Shown piece by piece: positions 21,101 to 30,106 of a stretch of 45,088 nucleotides of DNA. Source of the DNA: an uncultured Clostridia bacterium. Its GTDB lineage: Bacteria > Bacillota > Clostridia > Oscillospirales > Acutalibacteraceae. A program made the translations under genes and the position numbers. Position 1 is the stretch's first letter, and the number at the start of each line of letters is the position of its first letter. The DNA lies in contig CAMFRO010000003.1 in NCBI GenBank assembly GCA_945982035.1, positions 1-45,088 of the forward strand. The letters are read 5' to 3'. A model generated the notes under the pieces. That model had not been told where the DNA came from, made no database searches, and was given only the letters and a program-made list of their open reading frames with translations.

Positions 21101-21904
21101 TTAAATGTCCTTTATAATTTGGTTAATTAGCTTTTCAAATTTTACTGCGGATTTTTGCGCTGTTTCCTCAACCTCTTCGCCTGATAATGGCTTGTCCAGC
21201 AGTCCGCAGGCAAGGTTTGTTACAAGGCTTACTCCGGCAATCTCAAAACCGCAGTGAATACCTGCAACAGCCTCAATAACAGTACTCATTCCCACAGCGT
21301 CTGCTCCTAAAGCAGACATCATTTTTATCTCCGCAGGTGTTTCAAACTGAGGTCCTGTAAGCTGAACATATACACCGCTTTTTAGGTCAATACCGCATTT
21401 TATTGCAGAATTTCTAATGCTTTTTTGCATACGTTTGCTGTAAACATTGCTCATGTCGGGAAAGCGCACCCCGATTTCATCGGCTTTTTCCGTAATCAGC
21501 GGGCTTTTTACAAAGCAGGATATATGGTCTGTTATCATCATTAAATCTCCGGGCGAAAAGCTTCTGTTAATTCCGCCGGAGGCATTGGTAAGTATAAGCT
21601 TAGACGCACCCATAAGCCTCATTAATCTTATGGGCATTACAACCTGTTGTGGCGTGTATCCTTCGTAAAGGTGAACTCTGCCCTGCATCATAACAACTCT
21701 TTTGCCCTGAAGGGTGCCAAATACAAATCTACCTTTGTGAAGTGGCGCCGTTGAAACAGGCATATCCGGTATCTGTGAATATTCAACCATAGCGTGAATT
21801 TCCGCCTTTTCCGCAAGTCCGCCAAGGCCTGAGCCAAGCACAATAGCCACCTCCGGCTCAAAATCGGTAAATTGTCTTAATACTTCAATTTGTTTTTCAA
21901 GCAT
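21101..21904 (-). CDS. punA: Purine nucleoside phosphorylase (trimeric type)
   Basis: EVAIVLGSGLGGLAEKA..., VVMMQGRVHLYEGYTPQQVVMPIRLM, LTNASGGINRSFSPGDLMMITDHI; ATG at 21904 has an AAAGGG ribosome site. Confidence 0.92.
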   Translation of the reverse strand: MLEKQIEVLRQFTDFEPEVAIVLGSGLGGLAEKAEIHAMVEYSQIPDMPVSTAPLHKGRFVFGTLQGKRVVMMQGRVHLYEGYTPQQVVMPIRLMRLMGASKLILTNASGGINRSFSPGDLMMITDHISCFVKSPLITEKADEIGVRFPDMSNVYSKRMQKSIRNSAIKCGIDLKSGVYVQLTGPQFETPAEIKMMSALGADAVGMSTVIEAVAGIHCGFEIAGVSLVTNLACGLLDKPLSGEEVEETAQKSAVKFEKLINQIIKDI

Positions 21905-21986
21905 AGTTAACCCTTTCAATTTCCATAATATATTACTATTATATAAATTATCTCGCCATAAATCAAACTAATTTTACAATAATCTA

Positions 21987-22015
21987 TTGCAATATCAAAT
22001 TTAATTTGATATTAT
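21987..22015 (+). promoter_or_regulatory. Sigma-A-like promoter TTGCAA-N17-TATTAT with an embedded 23-nt palindrome (21991-22013)
   Basis: aatatcaaatt-t-aatttgatatt lies across the promoter spacer upstream of the BMP gene. Confidence 0.65.
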
Positions 22016-22049
22016 AAATGGGTAGCAATTTCTTTTTTGGAGGAATAGT

Positions 22050-23978
22050 ATGAAAAAATCATTATCGGTTTTGCTTGCAGCTGTAATGGCATTAAGCTGT
22101 GTTTTTGCATTTGCAGGTTGTTCAAAAAAAGAGAGTGGCAGCTATGAGCTTGTACTTATTACAAACGGTCAGGCAATTAACGATGGCTCTTATAACGAAA
22201 GTGCATGGAACGGCGTTAAGTCCTACGGCGATAAAAATAAGATTACATACCGTTACTATCAGCCAAATCTTGATGAAGACGGCAATCTTGCCCTTGATAC
22301 AATTTCCGACTATGTAAAGCTGGCTGTTGACAACGGTGCAAAGTATATTGTTTTGCCCGGCGAAGCCTTTGCGGTGGCGGCTTATAAGGTTGCTTCGGAG
22401 TATAAGGATATTAACTTTGTTTTGGTTGATGCCTTTCCTCATTCTGAGGATGATAACAACCCGAGGCTTCAGTCAAATGTTATGTGTGTTAATTATAATG
22501 CCCTTCAGGCAGGATTTTTGGCAGGATATGTCAGTGTTCTTGACGGCAATACAAAGCTTGGCTATTTGGGTTCTGTAAACAGCTCAAATTCCGGTGATTA
22601 CGGCGCAGGCTATGTTCAGGGTGCCGCTTATGCTGCTGACGAAAAGGCTATTCCCGTAACACTTGATTATGCCGATTACGATTCAGCAGTGCTTGATTAC
22701 GATTATTCCTTTACCGTTAAGCCTATTTATCAGAAAATTTCAAATGCGAAAGAGGATACATTCACAGTTAAGGTTGAGGGCGGATTTGGCTCCGGTACAT
22801 ATACCGACGGTGAAAATGTTTCCATAATCGCCGATGACCCGGCAGAGGGTAAGGTATTTGACCATTGGGAGGTTAAGAGCAACACCAAGGGTGTTAAGGA
22901 TAAAAAGGTTAACATCTCCTCTAAAAAGGATTCAACAATGAATCTTCTTGTAGGTGACTGTGATTGTACAATTACAGCGGTATGGGCTGATGCGGATACA
23001 ATTCCTATCAAGATTATGCAGCCCGATGGCAAAACTCTTTACCGTGAGGTAAATGTTTCCAAGGATTCAACAAATTGGATTACTGCTCCTGCCGCCGAAA
23101 GCGGTAAGGTTTTTGACAAATGGGAAACCGAGGATGAATCAGTGCTTGAGGATGTAAATGGCTCATCTACAAATGTTAGCGTTGCAGATAAGGGTATCAC
23201 CCTTGTTCCCACATATAAAAATTCCGATACTCCTACCTTTGATGTTACGGTAGAAAACGGAACAGGCTCCGGCTCCTATGTTGCCGGTGATACAGTAAAT
23301 CTTATTGCAGATCCACCAAAGGACGGATATATGTTCTATAAGTGGGAAAATGTTGACAATCAGGGACTTTCAACCGGTATTGCAATGGATAATGAGTACA
23401 ACTATAACACAAGCTTTGAAATGGTTGACCGTTATTCCTCTGTTGCCGAGAAAATGTACGATGACGGCGTAACAATGATGTTTGCCGGCGGAAACGCCAA
23501 CAGTGATTCAATATTTACTGCATCAACAAACTTTGATTATCAGGTTTGGACCTTTGGCTCAGGCACTGACCAGGGCGGTAAGGATAACTGCTATGCTTCC
23601 GTTGTAAACGATTACGGCGCAGCAGTTAAGCTTTGCCTTGAGGGCTATAAAGGCGGTTCAATTCTTTCAGCAGGCTGTAACAATAATTGTATTTATGTAA
23701 CAGGTAAAAATGTTGAAGAATATCAGCTTGGTGAAAACGGAAATCCGGCAAAGGATAAGGATGGAAATAGAATTAAAAATAATGATTATAATAAGGATTA
23801 TGCAACTGTGTACAATGCTCTTGCAGCAGGTATGATTAATCCTATTTCCGTTCAGTCCGGCGGTGATGTAAGAAAGGTATCGGCGTCTAAATGCCTCAGC
23901 CTTAATTACTGGATTGTTGACGGTGCGTTTGATGTGCCGGAGGAATTGACCGTTGCCGACGGTGCAAAAGCTGAGTAA
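22050..23978 (+). CDS. BMP-family (PnrA-like) nucleoside-binding lipoprotein with inserted InlB-like repeats
   Basis: Lipobox CVFAFAGC; LVLITNGQAINDGSYNESAWNGV...; repeats VEGGFGSGTYTDGENVSIIADDPAEGKVFDHWEV and VENGTGSGSYVAGDTVNLIADPPKDGYMFYKWENV. Confidence 0.82.
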   Translation: MKKSLSVLLAAVMALSCVFAFAGCSKKESGSYELVLITNGQAINDGSYNESAWNGVKSYGDKNKITYRYYQPNLDEDGNLALDTISDYVKLAVDNGAKYIVLPGEAFAVAAYKVASEYKDINFVLVDAFPHSEDDNNPRLQSNVMCVNYNALQAGFLAGYVSVLDGNTKLGYLGSVNSSNSGDYGAGYVQGAAYAADEKAIPVTLDYADYDSAVLDYDYSFTVKPIYQKISNAKEDTFTVKVEGGFGSGTYTDGENVSIIADDPAEGKVFDHWEVKSNTKGVKDKKVNISSKKDSTMNLLVGDCDCTITAVWADADTIPIKIMQPDGKTLYREVNVSKDSTNWITAPAAESGKVFDKWETEDESVLEDVNGSSTNVSVADKGITLVPTYKNSDTPTFDVTVENGTGSGSYVAGDTVNLIADPPKDGYMFYKWENVDNQGLSTGIAMDNEYNYNTSFEMVDRYSSVAEKMYDDGVTMMFAGGNANSDSIFTASTNFDYQVWTFGSGTDQGGKDNCYASVVNDYGAAVKLCLEGYKGGSILSAGCNNNCIYVTGKNVEEYQLGENGNPAKDKDGNRIKNNDYNKDYATVYNALAAGMINPISVQSGGDVRKVSASKCLSLNYWIVDGAFDVPEELTVADGAKAE

Positions 23979-23997
23979 AGGTGTATTATAACAAAAC

Positions 23998-24050
23998 AAA
24001 CTGTGAGGGTTAGCAATTGATTGTTGCTTCTCTCACAGTTTTTTTATCAT
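23998..24050 (+). terminator. Intrinsic terminator of the BMP gene
   Basis: aaactgtgagggttagcaattgattgttgcttctctcacagttttttt. Confidence 0.8.
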
Positions 24051-24155
24051 GAATTTAACATTTTCAAAATACAATCTTAATCATAAGGGTTGATAATAGT
24101 TGCAGAAATGGGGTAATTATAATAATCAGATACTTAAAGAAAGGATGTAACTTTT

Positions 24156-24443
24156 ATGAACACTTTAGTGAAAAAACCGGCGGCAATTAACAATATAATG
24201 AATGAAGCACCTGTAAAAGATAAAAGCAAGAGTAAGTTATTTAACAACATTAATAAAAGAATTCTTTTTATCGCCGTTTCAGTTATTGCCCTGTTTGCAT
24301 CGGGCGTCACTTTGGTTTGCAATATACACGGCAGAATGAATATTGCCGGCTTTGTGGGTTATTGCCTTATAGCTGCAGGAATACTTGCCTTGATTACAAT
24401 AATCTCTGTGCTTATTGCCGAAAGGAGCGAAAAAATCAAGTGA
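24156..24443 (+). CDS. Small membrane protein (2 predicted TM segments), unknown function
   Basis: 95 aa, AAAGGA ribosome site, overlaps the next gene. Confidence 0.7.
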   Translation: MNTLVKKPAAINNIMNEAPVKDKSKSKLFNNINKRILFIAVSVIALFASGVTLVCNIHGRMNIAGFVGYCLIAAGILALITIISVLIAERSEKIK

Positions 24444-24952
24444 AAGAAAAATTTATGAAGTTTATTGACAAACACAATGAAATTTGGAAATTTATAAAAT
24501 TTTCCTTTACCGGTGCAAGCACCTCTGTTTTGGAGCTGGGCGTGTTTATGCTTTTGCAGTATATAGTGTTTAAATCTCTTAATGAGGTTCCTGTTACCGA
24601 TAATGCGGTGATGTCATTTTTGGGAATTGAATATAAGGGTTACTTGTATTCCTATGCAATTTCTGCTACAATCGGTTATGCTGCGGCATACATAATGAAC
24701 CGTAAGCTTACATTTAAAGCAGATGCAAATCCTGTTTTATCTACAATAATTTATGCCGTTATGGTGGTTTGCACTATTGCCTTTAACACCTGGTTCGGCG
24801 CTTTCCTCGGCACTGTTATCAAAAATAACGGCTGGGACAATGTGTTTGTGGAAATGTTGACAAAGGTTATTGTTATGACTGTTCCTACAATTTGGACTTA
24901 TCCGCTGAACAGATTTGTAATTCACAGAAAGAAAAAAACAACAGAAAAATAA
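24440..24952 (+). CDS. GtrA-like membrane protein
   Basis: Likely GTG start at 24440 (MKEKFMKFIDKHNEIWKFIKFSFTGASTSVLELGVFMLLQY...); GtrA-like 4-TM pattern. Confidence 0.78.
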   Translation: MKEKFMKFIDKHNEIWKFIKFSFTGASTSVLELGVFMLLQYIVFKSLNEVPVTDNAVMSFLGIEYKGYLYSYAISATIGYAAAYIMNRKLTFKADANPVLSTIIYAVMVVCTIAFNTWFGAFLGTVIKNNGWDNVFVEMLTKVIVMTVPTIWTYPLNRFVIHRKKKTTEK

Positions 24953-24953
24953 T

Positions 24954-26285
24954 ATGTCACTAAAAGACTTTTCACAGAATCATTCCGAATTATGGAAATT
25001 TCTCAAATTCAATATAACCGTTGTGGTTACTTCTGCCCTTGATATTGCTGTTTATATGGTGATGCTTTACGCGGTTTTTAAATCATATAATAGCCTGCCC
25101 CTGCCGGACAACGCTTTGCTGTCACTGCTTGGAATAAAATATCAGGGCTATTTGTACTCTTATCTTATATCAACAACAGCCGGCTATGTTGCCGCCTATC
25201 TTATAAACCGAAAAATAACCTTTCATTCTAATGTTAACCCGGTTTACAGTAGCGTTTTGTACTTTATACTTGCTCTGTTCAATATTCTGGTAAGCTCTTA
25301 TATAGGCGGTGTTTTCGGCAGCTTTATGGCGACTCACAACCTGTCAAATCCCGTAACGGAGATTATTGCAAAATTTGTTATAATAAATATTCCTACTATA
25401 TGGACTTATCCTGCCGAGCGCTTTGTAATTCAAATTCAAAAAAAGGAAAATAACTATATGAAGTCAGTTATAGCATCTGATCTTGATGGCACTTTATTAA
25501 GAAGTGACACCACCGTCAGCCGAGAAAATCTTGAAGCCGTTGAAAGACTCAGTAAAATCGGCGTAAAAACAATAATTGTAACCGGCAGAACACTGTATGA
25601 AATTCCTGCCGAAATCAGAAATTGTGAGTATATAGATTATTTTGTTTATTCCAACGGCGCCGGTATAGAAAGCCGTGTCAAGGGGATGCTTTACTATTCG
25701 CCCATTGAAAAAGAAACGGCGAAAAGGGTTTTTGATATTCTCAATGAATATGATACCTTTATTGAATTTTATTCCTACGGTATTCCATACGACGACGAAG
25801 CCAAATACAGCGACGAAAGCTTTGCCTATTACAAAATTCAGCCGGACTTTTTACCGGAAATGTATAAGAGCAGAAAAACCTTGAGTGATTTCAATAACCG
25901 CCTTGACGACAGTACGTTTAAGCTTGAGCTTTTTAATGTCTTGTTTAGAAATATGCAAGAGCGGGAGGAATGTCATACCCGCCTGCAAAAAGAATTTCCC
26001 CGGCTTGAGATTACTACCTCCATGATAAATAATCTTGAAATAATGAATAAGGGTGTCAATAAAGGCACAGGACTTAAAAAGCTGTGCGAAATTTCCGGAA
26101 TTGATATTAATTTCGTTTCGTCAGTAGGGGACAGCAAAAATGATATTACATTCTTTAATGCCGCCGGAGGAAGACGCTTTGCCGTAAGCAATGCATGTGA
26201 TGAGCTCAAAAGCATTGCCGATGAAATTATTTGCTCAAATGACGAAAATGTGATGTGCTTTATGGAGGAGTATTATAATGAGTAG
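24954..26285 (+). CDS. GtrA-like domain fused in frame to a Cof-type HAD hydrolase
   Basis: N-terminus parallels the previous gene; C-terminus MKSVIASDLDGTLLRSDTTVSRENLEAVERL...TGRTLYEIP...GDSKNDITFF. Confidence 0.82.
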   Translation: MSLKDFSQNHSELWKFLKFNITVVVTSALDIAVYMVMLYAVFKSYNSLPLPDNALLSLLGIKYQGYLYSYLISTTAGYVAAYLINRKITFHSNVNPVYSSVLYFILALFNILVSSYIGGVFGSFMATHNLSNPVTEIIAKFVIINIPTIWTYPAERFVIQIQKKENNYMKSVIASDLDGTLLRSDTTVSRENLEAVERLSKIGVKTIIVTGRTLYEIPAEIRNCEYIDYFVYSNGAGIESRVKGMLYYSPIEKETAKRVFDILNEYDTFIEFYSYGIPYDDEAKYSDESFAYYKIQPDFLPEMYKSRKTLSDFNNRLDDSTFKLELFNVLFRNMQEREECHTRLQKEFPRLEITTSMINNLEIMNKGVNKGTGLKKLCEISGIDINFVSSVGDSKNDITFFNAAGGRRFAVSNACDELKSIADEIICSNDENVMCFMEEYYNE

Positions 26286-27132
26286 TGCAATTCATTTTTT
26301 GAATACAGGTCACAGCGACTGTATTATTCTTGAAAGCAACGGCAGATTTGCAATGATTGACGCCGCCGAGGATAATGATTATCCTGCCGATAAGCCCCAC
26401 CTTAAGCTAAAAGGATACGAGGATGTTGTCTGCGATTATCTTATGAAAAACTGCCGTGGCAATGACGGTAAAGTAAAGCTTGATTTTGTTATGGGCACCC
26501 ATTGTCACAGCGACCATATAGGCGGATTTGATACTGTTATCAATCATCCCGATGTAACTGTAAAAAAAGCATTCCTTAAGCCCTATCATCAGGAAAATAT
26601 TTTTGCCTATGAGGTAAAACGCTGGGATAACCTTGAGGTTTATACTCAAATGAGGGATGCACTAAATAAGAATAATGTTCCCATTGTTGAAGAATTTGAG
26701 GAATATACCTTTAACTTAGGCGATTTTAAAATCACATTTTATAACGGAGAATACAAAAAGCCGCTCTTTAAATACGGCGAAAACGTAAATTCCGTTGTTA
26801 CACTTGTTGAAGCCTTTGGCAAAAGAGCACTTTTGGCAGGGGATATGAACTATAAAAACGGCGGTGAGCGCAGTATAGGAAAAAAGGTAGGCAAGGTGGA
26901 TTTGCTTAAAGTAGGACACCATGGATATACCTTTTCAACATCTCACTATTGGGTTAAATGCCTGATGCCGGATTATGCCGTGTTTTTCAATAATCTTAAA
27001 AATACCGACCCGGTAGTACGAACGCTGCTTAAAAAAACTGCCGGCGCAAAGCTTTATGCCTGTGCCGACTGTAACGGTGTAAAAGCCGTATTTTCCGAAA
27101 ACGGCATTGATATTGTCACCGATATTATGTGA
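26278..27132 (+). CDS. Metallo-beta-lactamase-fold hydrolase (ComEC C-terminal-like)
   Basis: FLNTGHSDCIILES, VMGTHCHSDHIGGFD, ALLAGDMNY, LLKVGHHGYTFSTS. Confidence 0.85.
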   Translation: MSSAIHFLNTGHSDCIILESNGRFAMIDAAEDNDYPADKPHLKLKGYEDVVCDYLMKNCRGNDGKVKLDFVMGTHCHSDHIGGFDTVINHPDVTVKKAFLKPYHQENIFAYEVKRWDNLEVYTQMRDALNKNNVPIVEEFEEYTFNLGDFKITFYNGEYKKPLFKYGENVNSVVTLVEAFGKRALLAGDMNYKNGGERSIGKKVGKVDLLKVGHHGYTFSTSHYWVKCLMPDYAVFFNNLKNTDPVVRTLLKKTAGAKLYACADCNGVKAVFSENGIDIVTDIM

Positions 27133-27816
27133 TTATTTTACACGTGCTTTTATGTCGTTTAATACCTTCTTTTCAATTCTTGATACATAAGAACGGCTTA
27201 TGTTCAGCCGCTGCGCAACCTCCCGTTGTGTCAGCGGCTTTTTGTTGTTTAGACCGTAACGCAGTATAATTATTTCCCGCTCCCGTTCGTCCTCCATATT
27301 TTCGATAATTTTTGCCACTTTTTCCCATCTTATTTTTGTCTCCAAATCCTCTGCCAAATCCGTGCTGTCGCTTACTGTGTCCTCTATTGTAAGGGGGGTT
27401 CCGTCTTTGTCGGTTTCAATGGTGTCGGATAAGTATAAATCATTGCCGGATTTTTTATTGGCACGAAAATACATCAGTATCTCGTTTTCAATGCATCGGC
27501 TGGCGTATGTTGCAAGACGTATTCCCTTACTGCTGTCAAAGGAATCTATTGCCTTAATAAGTCCTATTGTACCGATTGAAATTAAGTCGTCGTTGTCGTT
27601 TGTTTTTGAATAATATTTTTTTACAATATGGCTGACAAGGCGCAGATTTCGTTCAATAAGCGTTGCCCTTGCGTTTTTGTCACCCTGTGCCATTTTTTCA
27701 AGCTGTATTTTTTCCTCTTTACTGCTCAACGGCTTCGGAAATGACGATGTGTTTTGTATGTGCAGTATTAAATAAAGCACCTGAGCGTTTAAGAATGATA
27801 GTATTACAGTAAACAT
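27133..27816 (-). CDS. sigK: Sporulation sigma factor SigK, uninterrupted, with hydrophobic pro-like N-terminus
   Basis: FPKPLSSKEEKIQLEKMAQGDKNARATLIERNLRLVSHIVKKYY..., SRSYVSRIEKKVL. Confidence 0.85.
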   Translation of the reverse strand: MFTVILSFLNAQVLYLILHIQNTSSFPKPLSSKEEKIQLEKMAQGDKNARATLIERNLRLVSHIVKKYYSKTNDNDDLISIGTIGLIKAIDSFDSSKGIRLATYASRCIENEILMYFRANKKSGNDLYLSDTIETDKDGTPLTIEDTVSDSTDLAEDLETKIRWEKVAKIIENMEDEREREIIILRYGLNNKKPLTQREVAQRLNISRSYVSRIEKKVLNDIKARVK

Positions 27817-27895
27817 ATTATCCTCTCCTTGGTTGATAATATGATTGAAGAAATAAAAAAATGAATATTATTTGTTTACAAATGTGTAACCTTTC

Positions 27896-27924
27896 TTGTC
27901 ATATTATGTTGAATTTGATATTAT
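27896..27924 (+). promoter_or_regulatory. Sigma-A-like promoter TTGTCA-N17-TATTAT upstream of upp
   Basis: ttgtca tattatgttgaatttga tattat. Confidence 0.65.
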
Positions 27925-27956
27925 TAGAAAGATAAAATAAAAAAGGAGTGTGCCTT

Positions 27957-28589
27957 ATGGAGAGAAAGGTCGTAATTTTTGACCATCCGCTTATTCAGCA
28001 CAAACTTAGTATTCTTCGTAATATTGAGACAAGCACAAAGGATTTTCGTGAACTTGTTAACGAAATTGCAATGCTTATGACCTACGAAGCAACCAGGGAT
28101 CTTCCTATGGAAGAAATTGATGTTAAAACACCCTGCGGTGTTGCAAGCTGCAATCATATTGCCGGCAGAAAGCTTGCCTTTGTACCGATTTTGCGTGCAG
28201 GCTTGGGTATGGTTGACGGCTGTCTTAAGCTTGTTCCTGCCGCACGTGTAGGCCATATCGGTCTTTATCGTGACGAGGAAACTCTTATGCCTGTGGAATA
28301 TTACTGCAAGCTTCCAAAGGATATTGAGGAAAGAGACGTATTTGTAGTTGACCCGATGCTTGCAACAGGCGGCTCAGCTATTGATGCAATCCGTCAGATT
28401 AAGCTTCGCAAACCACGCAGTATTAAATTTATGTGTCTTATTGCGGCACCCGAAGGACTTGATGCCTTGAAAAAGGCACATCCCGACGTTGATATTTTCT
28501 GCGCCGGTATGGATGAAAAGCTTAACGAAAACGGATATATTGTTCCCGGTCTCGGCGACGCAGGCGACAGAATATTCGGTACAAAATAA
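27957..28589 (+). CDS. upp: Uracil phosphoribosyltransferase
   Basis: [22 protein letters not shown]..., [24 protein letters not shown] ribosome site before ATG 27957. Confidence 0.96.
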   Translation: MERKVVIFDHPLIQHKLSILRNIETSTKDFRELVNEIAMLMTYEATRDLPMEEIDVKTPCGVASCNHIAGRKLAFVPILRAGLGMVDGCLKLVPAARVGHIGLYRDEETLMPVEYYCKLPKDIEERDVFVVDPMLATGGSAIDAIRQIKLRKPRSIKFMCLIAAPEGLDALKKAHPDVDIFCAGMDEKLNENGYIVPGLGDAGDRIFGTK

Positions 28590-28607
28590 TACGGAGGATA
28601 AAATAAT

Positions 28608-30002
28608 ATGGGTAAAACAAAAATAAAAGTTGGCAATGAAGGTATCTACGATGCCCGCCAGCTTGGCGCACCTAAAATGGTAGTGCTGGGCTTCCAGCAT
28701 ATGTTCGCAATGTTCGGAGCAACCGTTCTTGTTCCGCTTCTTACAGGACTTTCAATTTCAACAACTCTTCTTTTTGCAGGACTTGGAACACTTTTGTTCC
28801 ATTGCCTTACAAAGTTTAAGGTTCCTGCATTCCTTGGTTCGTCATTTGCGTTTCTGGGCGGATATGCCGCTATTGCTCCCATGGCAGAGGACGGCAGTGC
28901 AAATAAGGAAATGCTGCCCTACGCCTGCCTTGGCGTTGCCTGTGCAGGACTTCTCTACCTTGTACTTGCCGCAATTATCAAAATTGTAGGTATCAACAAG
29001 GTTATGAAGCTTTTCCCTCCTGTTGTAACTGGTCCTATCATTATTGCAATCGGCTTGGGACTTGCTCCTTCAGCTATTGATAACTGCTCTGCTAACTGGT
29101 GGCTTGCAATCATCGCCCTCGGCCTTGTTATTATTTTCAACATTTTCGGTAAGGGTATGGTAAAGATTATTCCTATTCTTTTGGGTATTGTCGGTTCATA
29201 TCTTGTTGCCGCTATTGTGGGTAACGGATTTGGCGTTGAAAGCTTTGCTATTGATTTCAGTGGTGTAAAGGATGCTCCTTGGTTCGGCAATCCTATTGAG
29301 TGGAGTTCAACTGTATTCGGCGGTGTTCGTGATTCATCAAATGCTATTTCTGCAATTATTGCCATTGTTCCTATCGCTATTGCAACAATGATGGAGCATA
29401 TCGGTGATGTTTCCGCAATTTCTGCAACCTGCGAAAGAAACTATATTAAGGATCCCGGTCTTCACAGAACACTTTTAGGTGACGGTCTTGCTACAACAAT
29501 CGCTTCACTTTTCGGCGCTCCTGCAAATACTACCTACGGCGAAAATACAGGTGTTCTTGCTCTTTCAAAGGTTTATGACCCAAGAGTAGTAAGAATTGCA
29601 GCATATTTTGCTATCGTATTTTCACTTTCACCAAAGTTTGCCGCTTTGATTTATTCAATTCCTACACCTATCATCGGCGGTATTTCATTTGTACTTTACG
29701 GTATGATTTCCGCAATCGGTGTTCGTAACGTGGTAGAGGCAAAGGTTGACTTCTCAAAGGCTCGTAACACTATTGTTGCAGCAGTTATACTTGTTCTTGC
29801 TCTGGGCCTTAAAAACGGTATTACATTCACAATCGGCTCTGCAACAATTACTCTTACAGCTCTTGCTGTTGCTTCAATAGCAGGTATTCTCCTTAATGTC
29901 ATTTTCCCTGAAAAGGACTTTAACCCCGAAACTGCATTCCAGGCAACAGATTCCGCCCAGATAAATCTTGAGTCGGATTACGGCAAAAAGAATAAAGAAT
30001 AA
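28608..30002 (+). CDS. uraA: Uracil permease / nucleobase:cation symporter-2 family
   Basis: GFQHMFAMFGATVLVPLLTGLSISTTLLFAGLGT..., GAPANTTYGENTGVLALSKVYD. Confidence 0.94.
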   Translation: MGKTKIKVGNEGIYDARQLGAPKMVVLGFQHMFAMFGATVLVPLLTGLSISTTLLFAGLGTLLFHCLTKFKVPAFLGSSFAFLGGYAAIAPMAEDGSANKEMLPYACLGVACAGLLYLVLAAIIKIVGINKVMKLFPPVVTGPIIIAIGLGLAPSAIDNCSANWWLAIIALGLVIIFNIFGKGMVKIIPILLGIVGSYLVAAIVGNGFGVESFAIDFSGVKDAPWFGNPIEWSSTVFGGVRDSSNAISAIIAIVPIAIATMMEHIGDVSAISATCERNYIKDPGLHRTLLGDGLATTIASLFGAPANTTYGENTGVLALSKVYDPRVVRIAAYFAIVFSLSPKFAALIYSIPTPIIGGISFVLYGMISAIGVRNVVEAKVDFSKARNTIVAAVILVLALGLKNGITFTIGSATITLTALAVASIAGILLNVIFPEKDFNPETAFQATDSAQINLESDYGKKNKE

Positions 30003-30031
30003 CAACTAAATAGTAATTTGCATAATAAATT

Positions 30032-30067
30032 TAAATCCCCTTGCTCATAATATGAGCAGGGGGATTT
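30032..30067 (+). terminator. Intrinsic terminator of upp-uraA
   Basis: aaatccccttgctcat-aat-atgagcagggggattt. Confidence 0.8.
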
Positions 30068-30106
30068 GCTATGTGCATATACATAAAAAATTAAAGGATG
30101 ATATAT

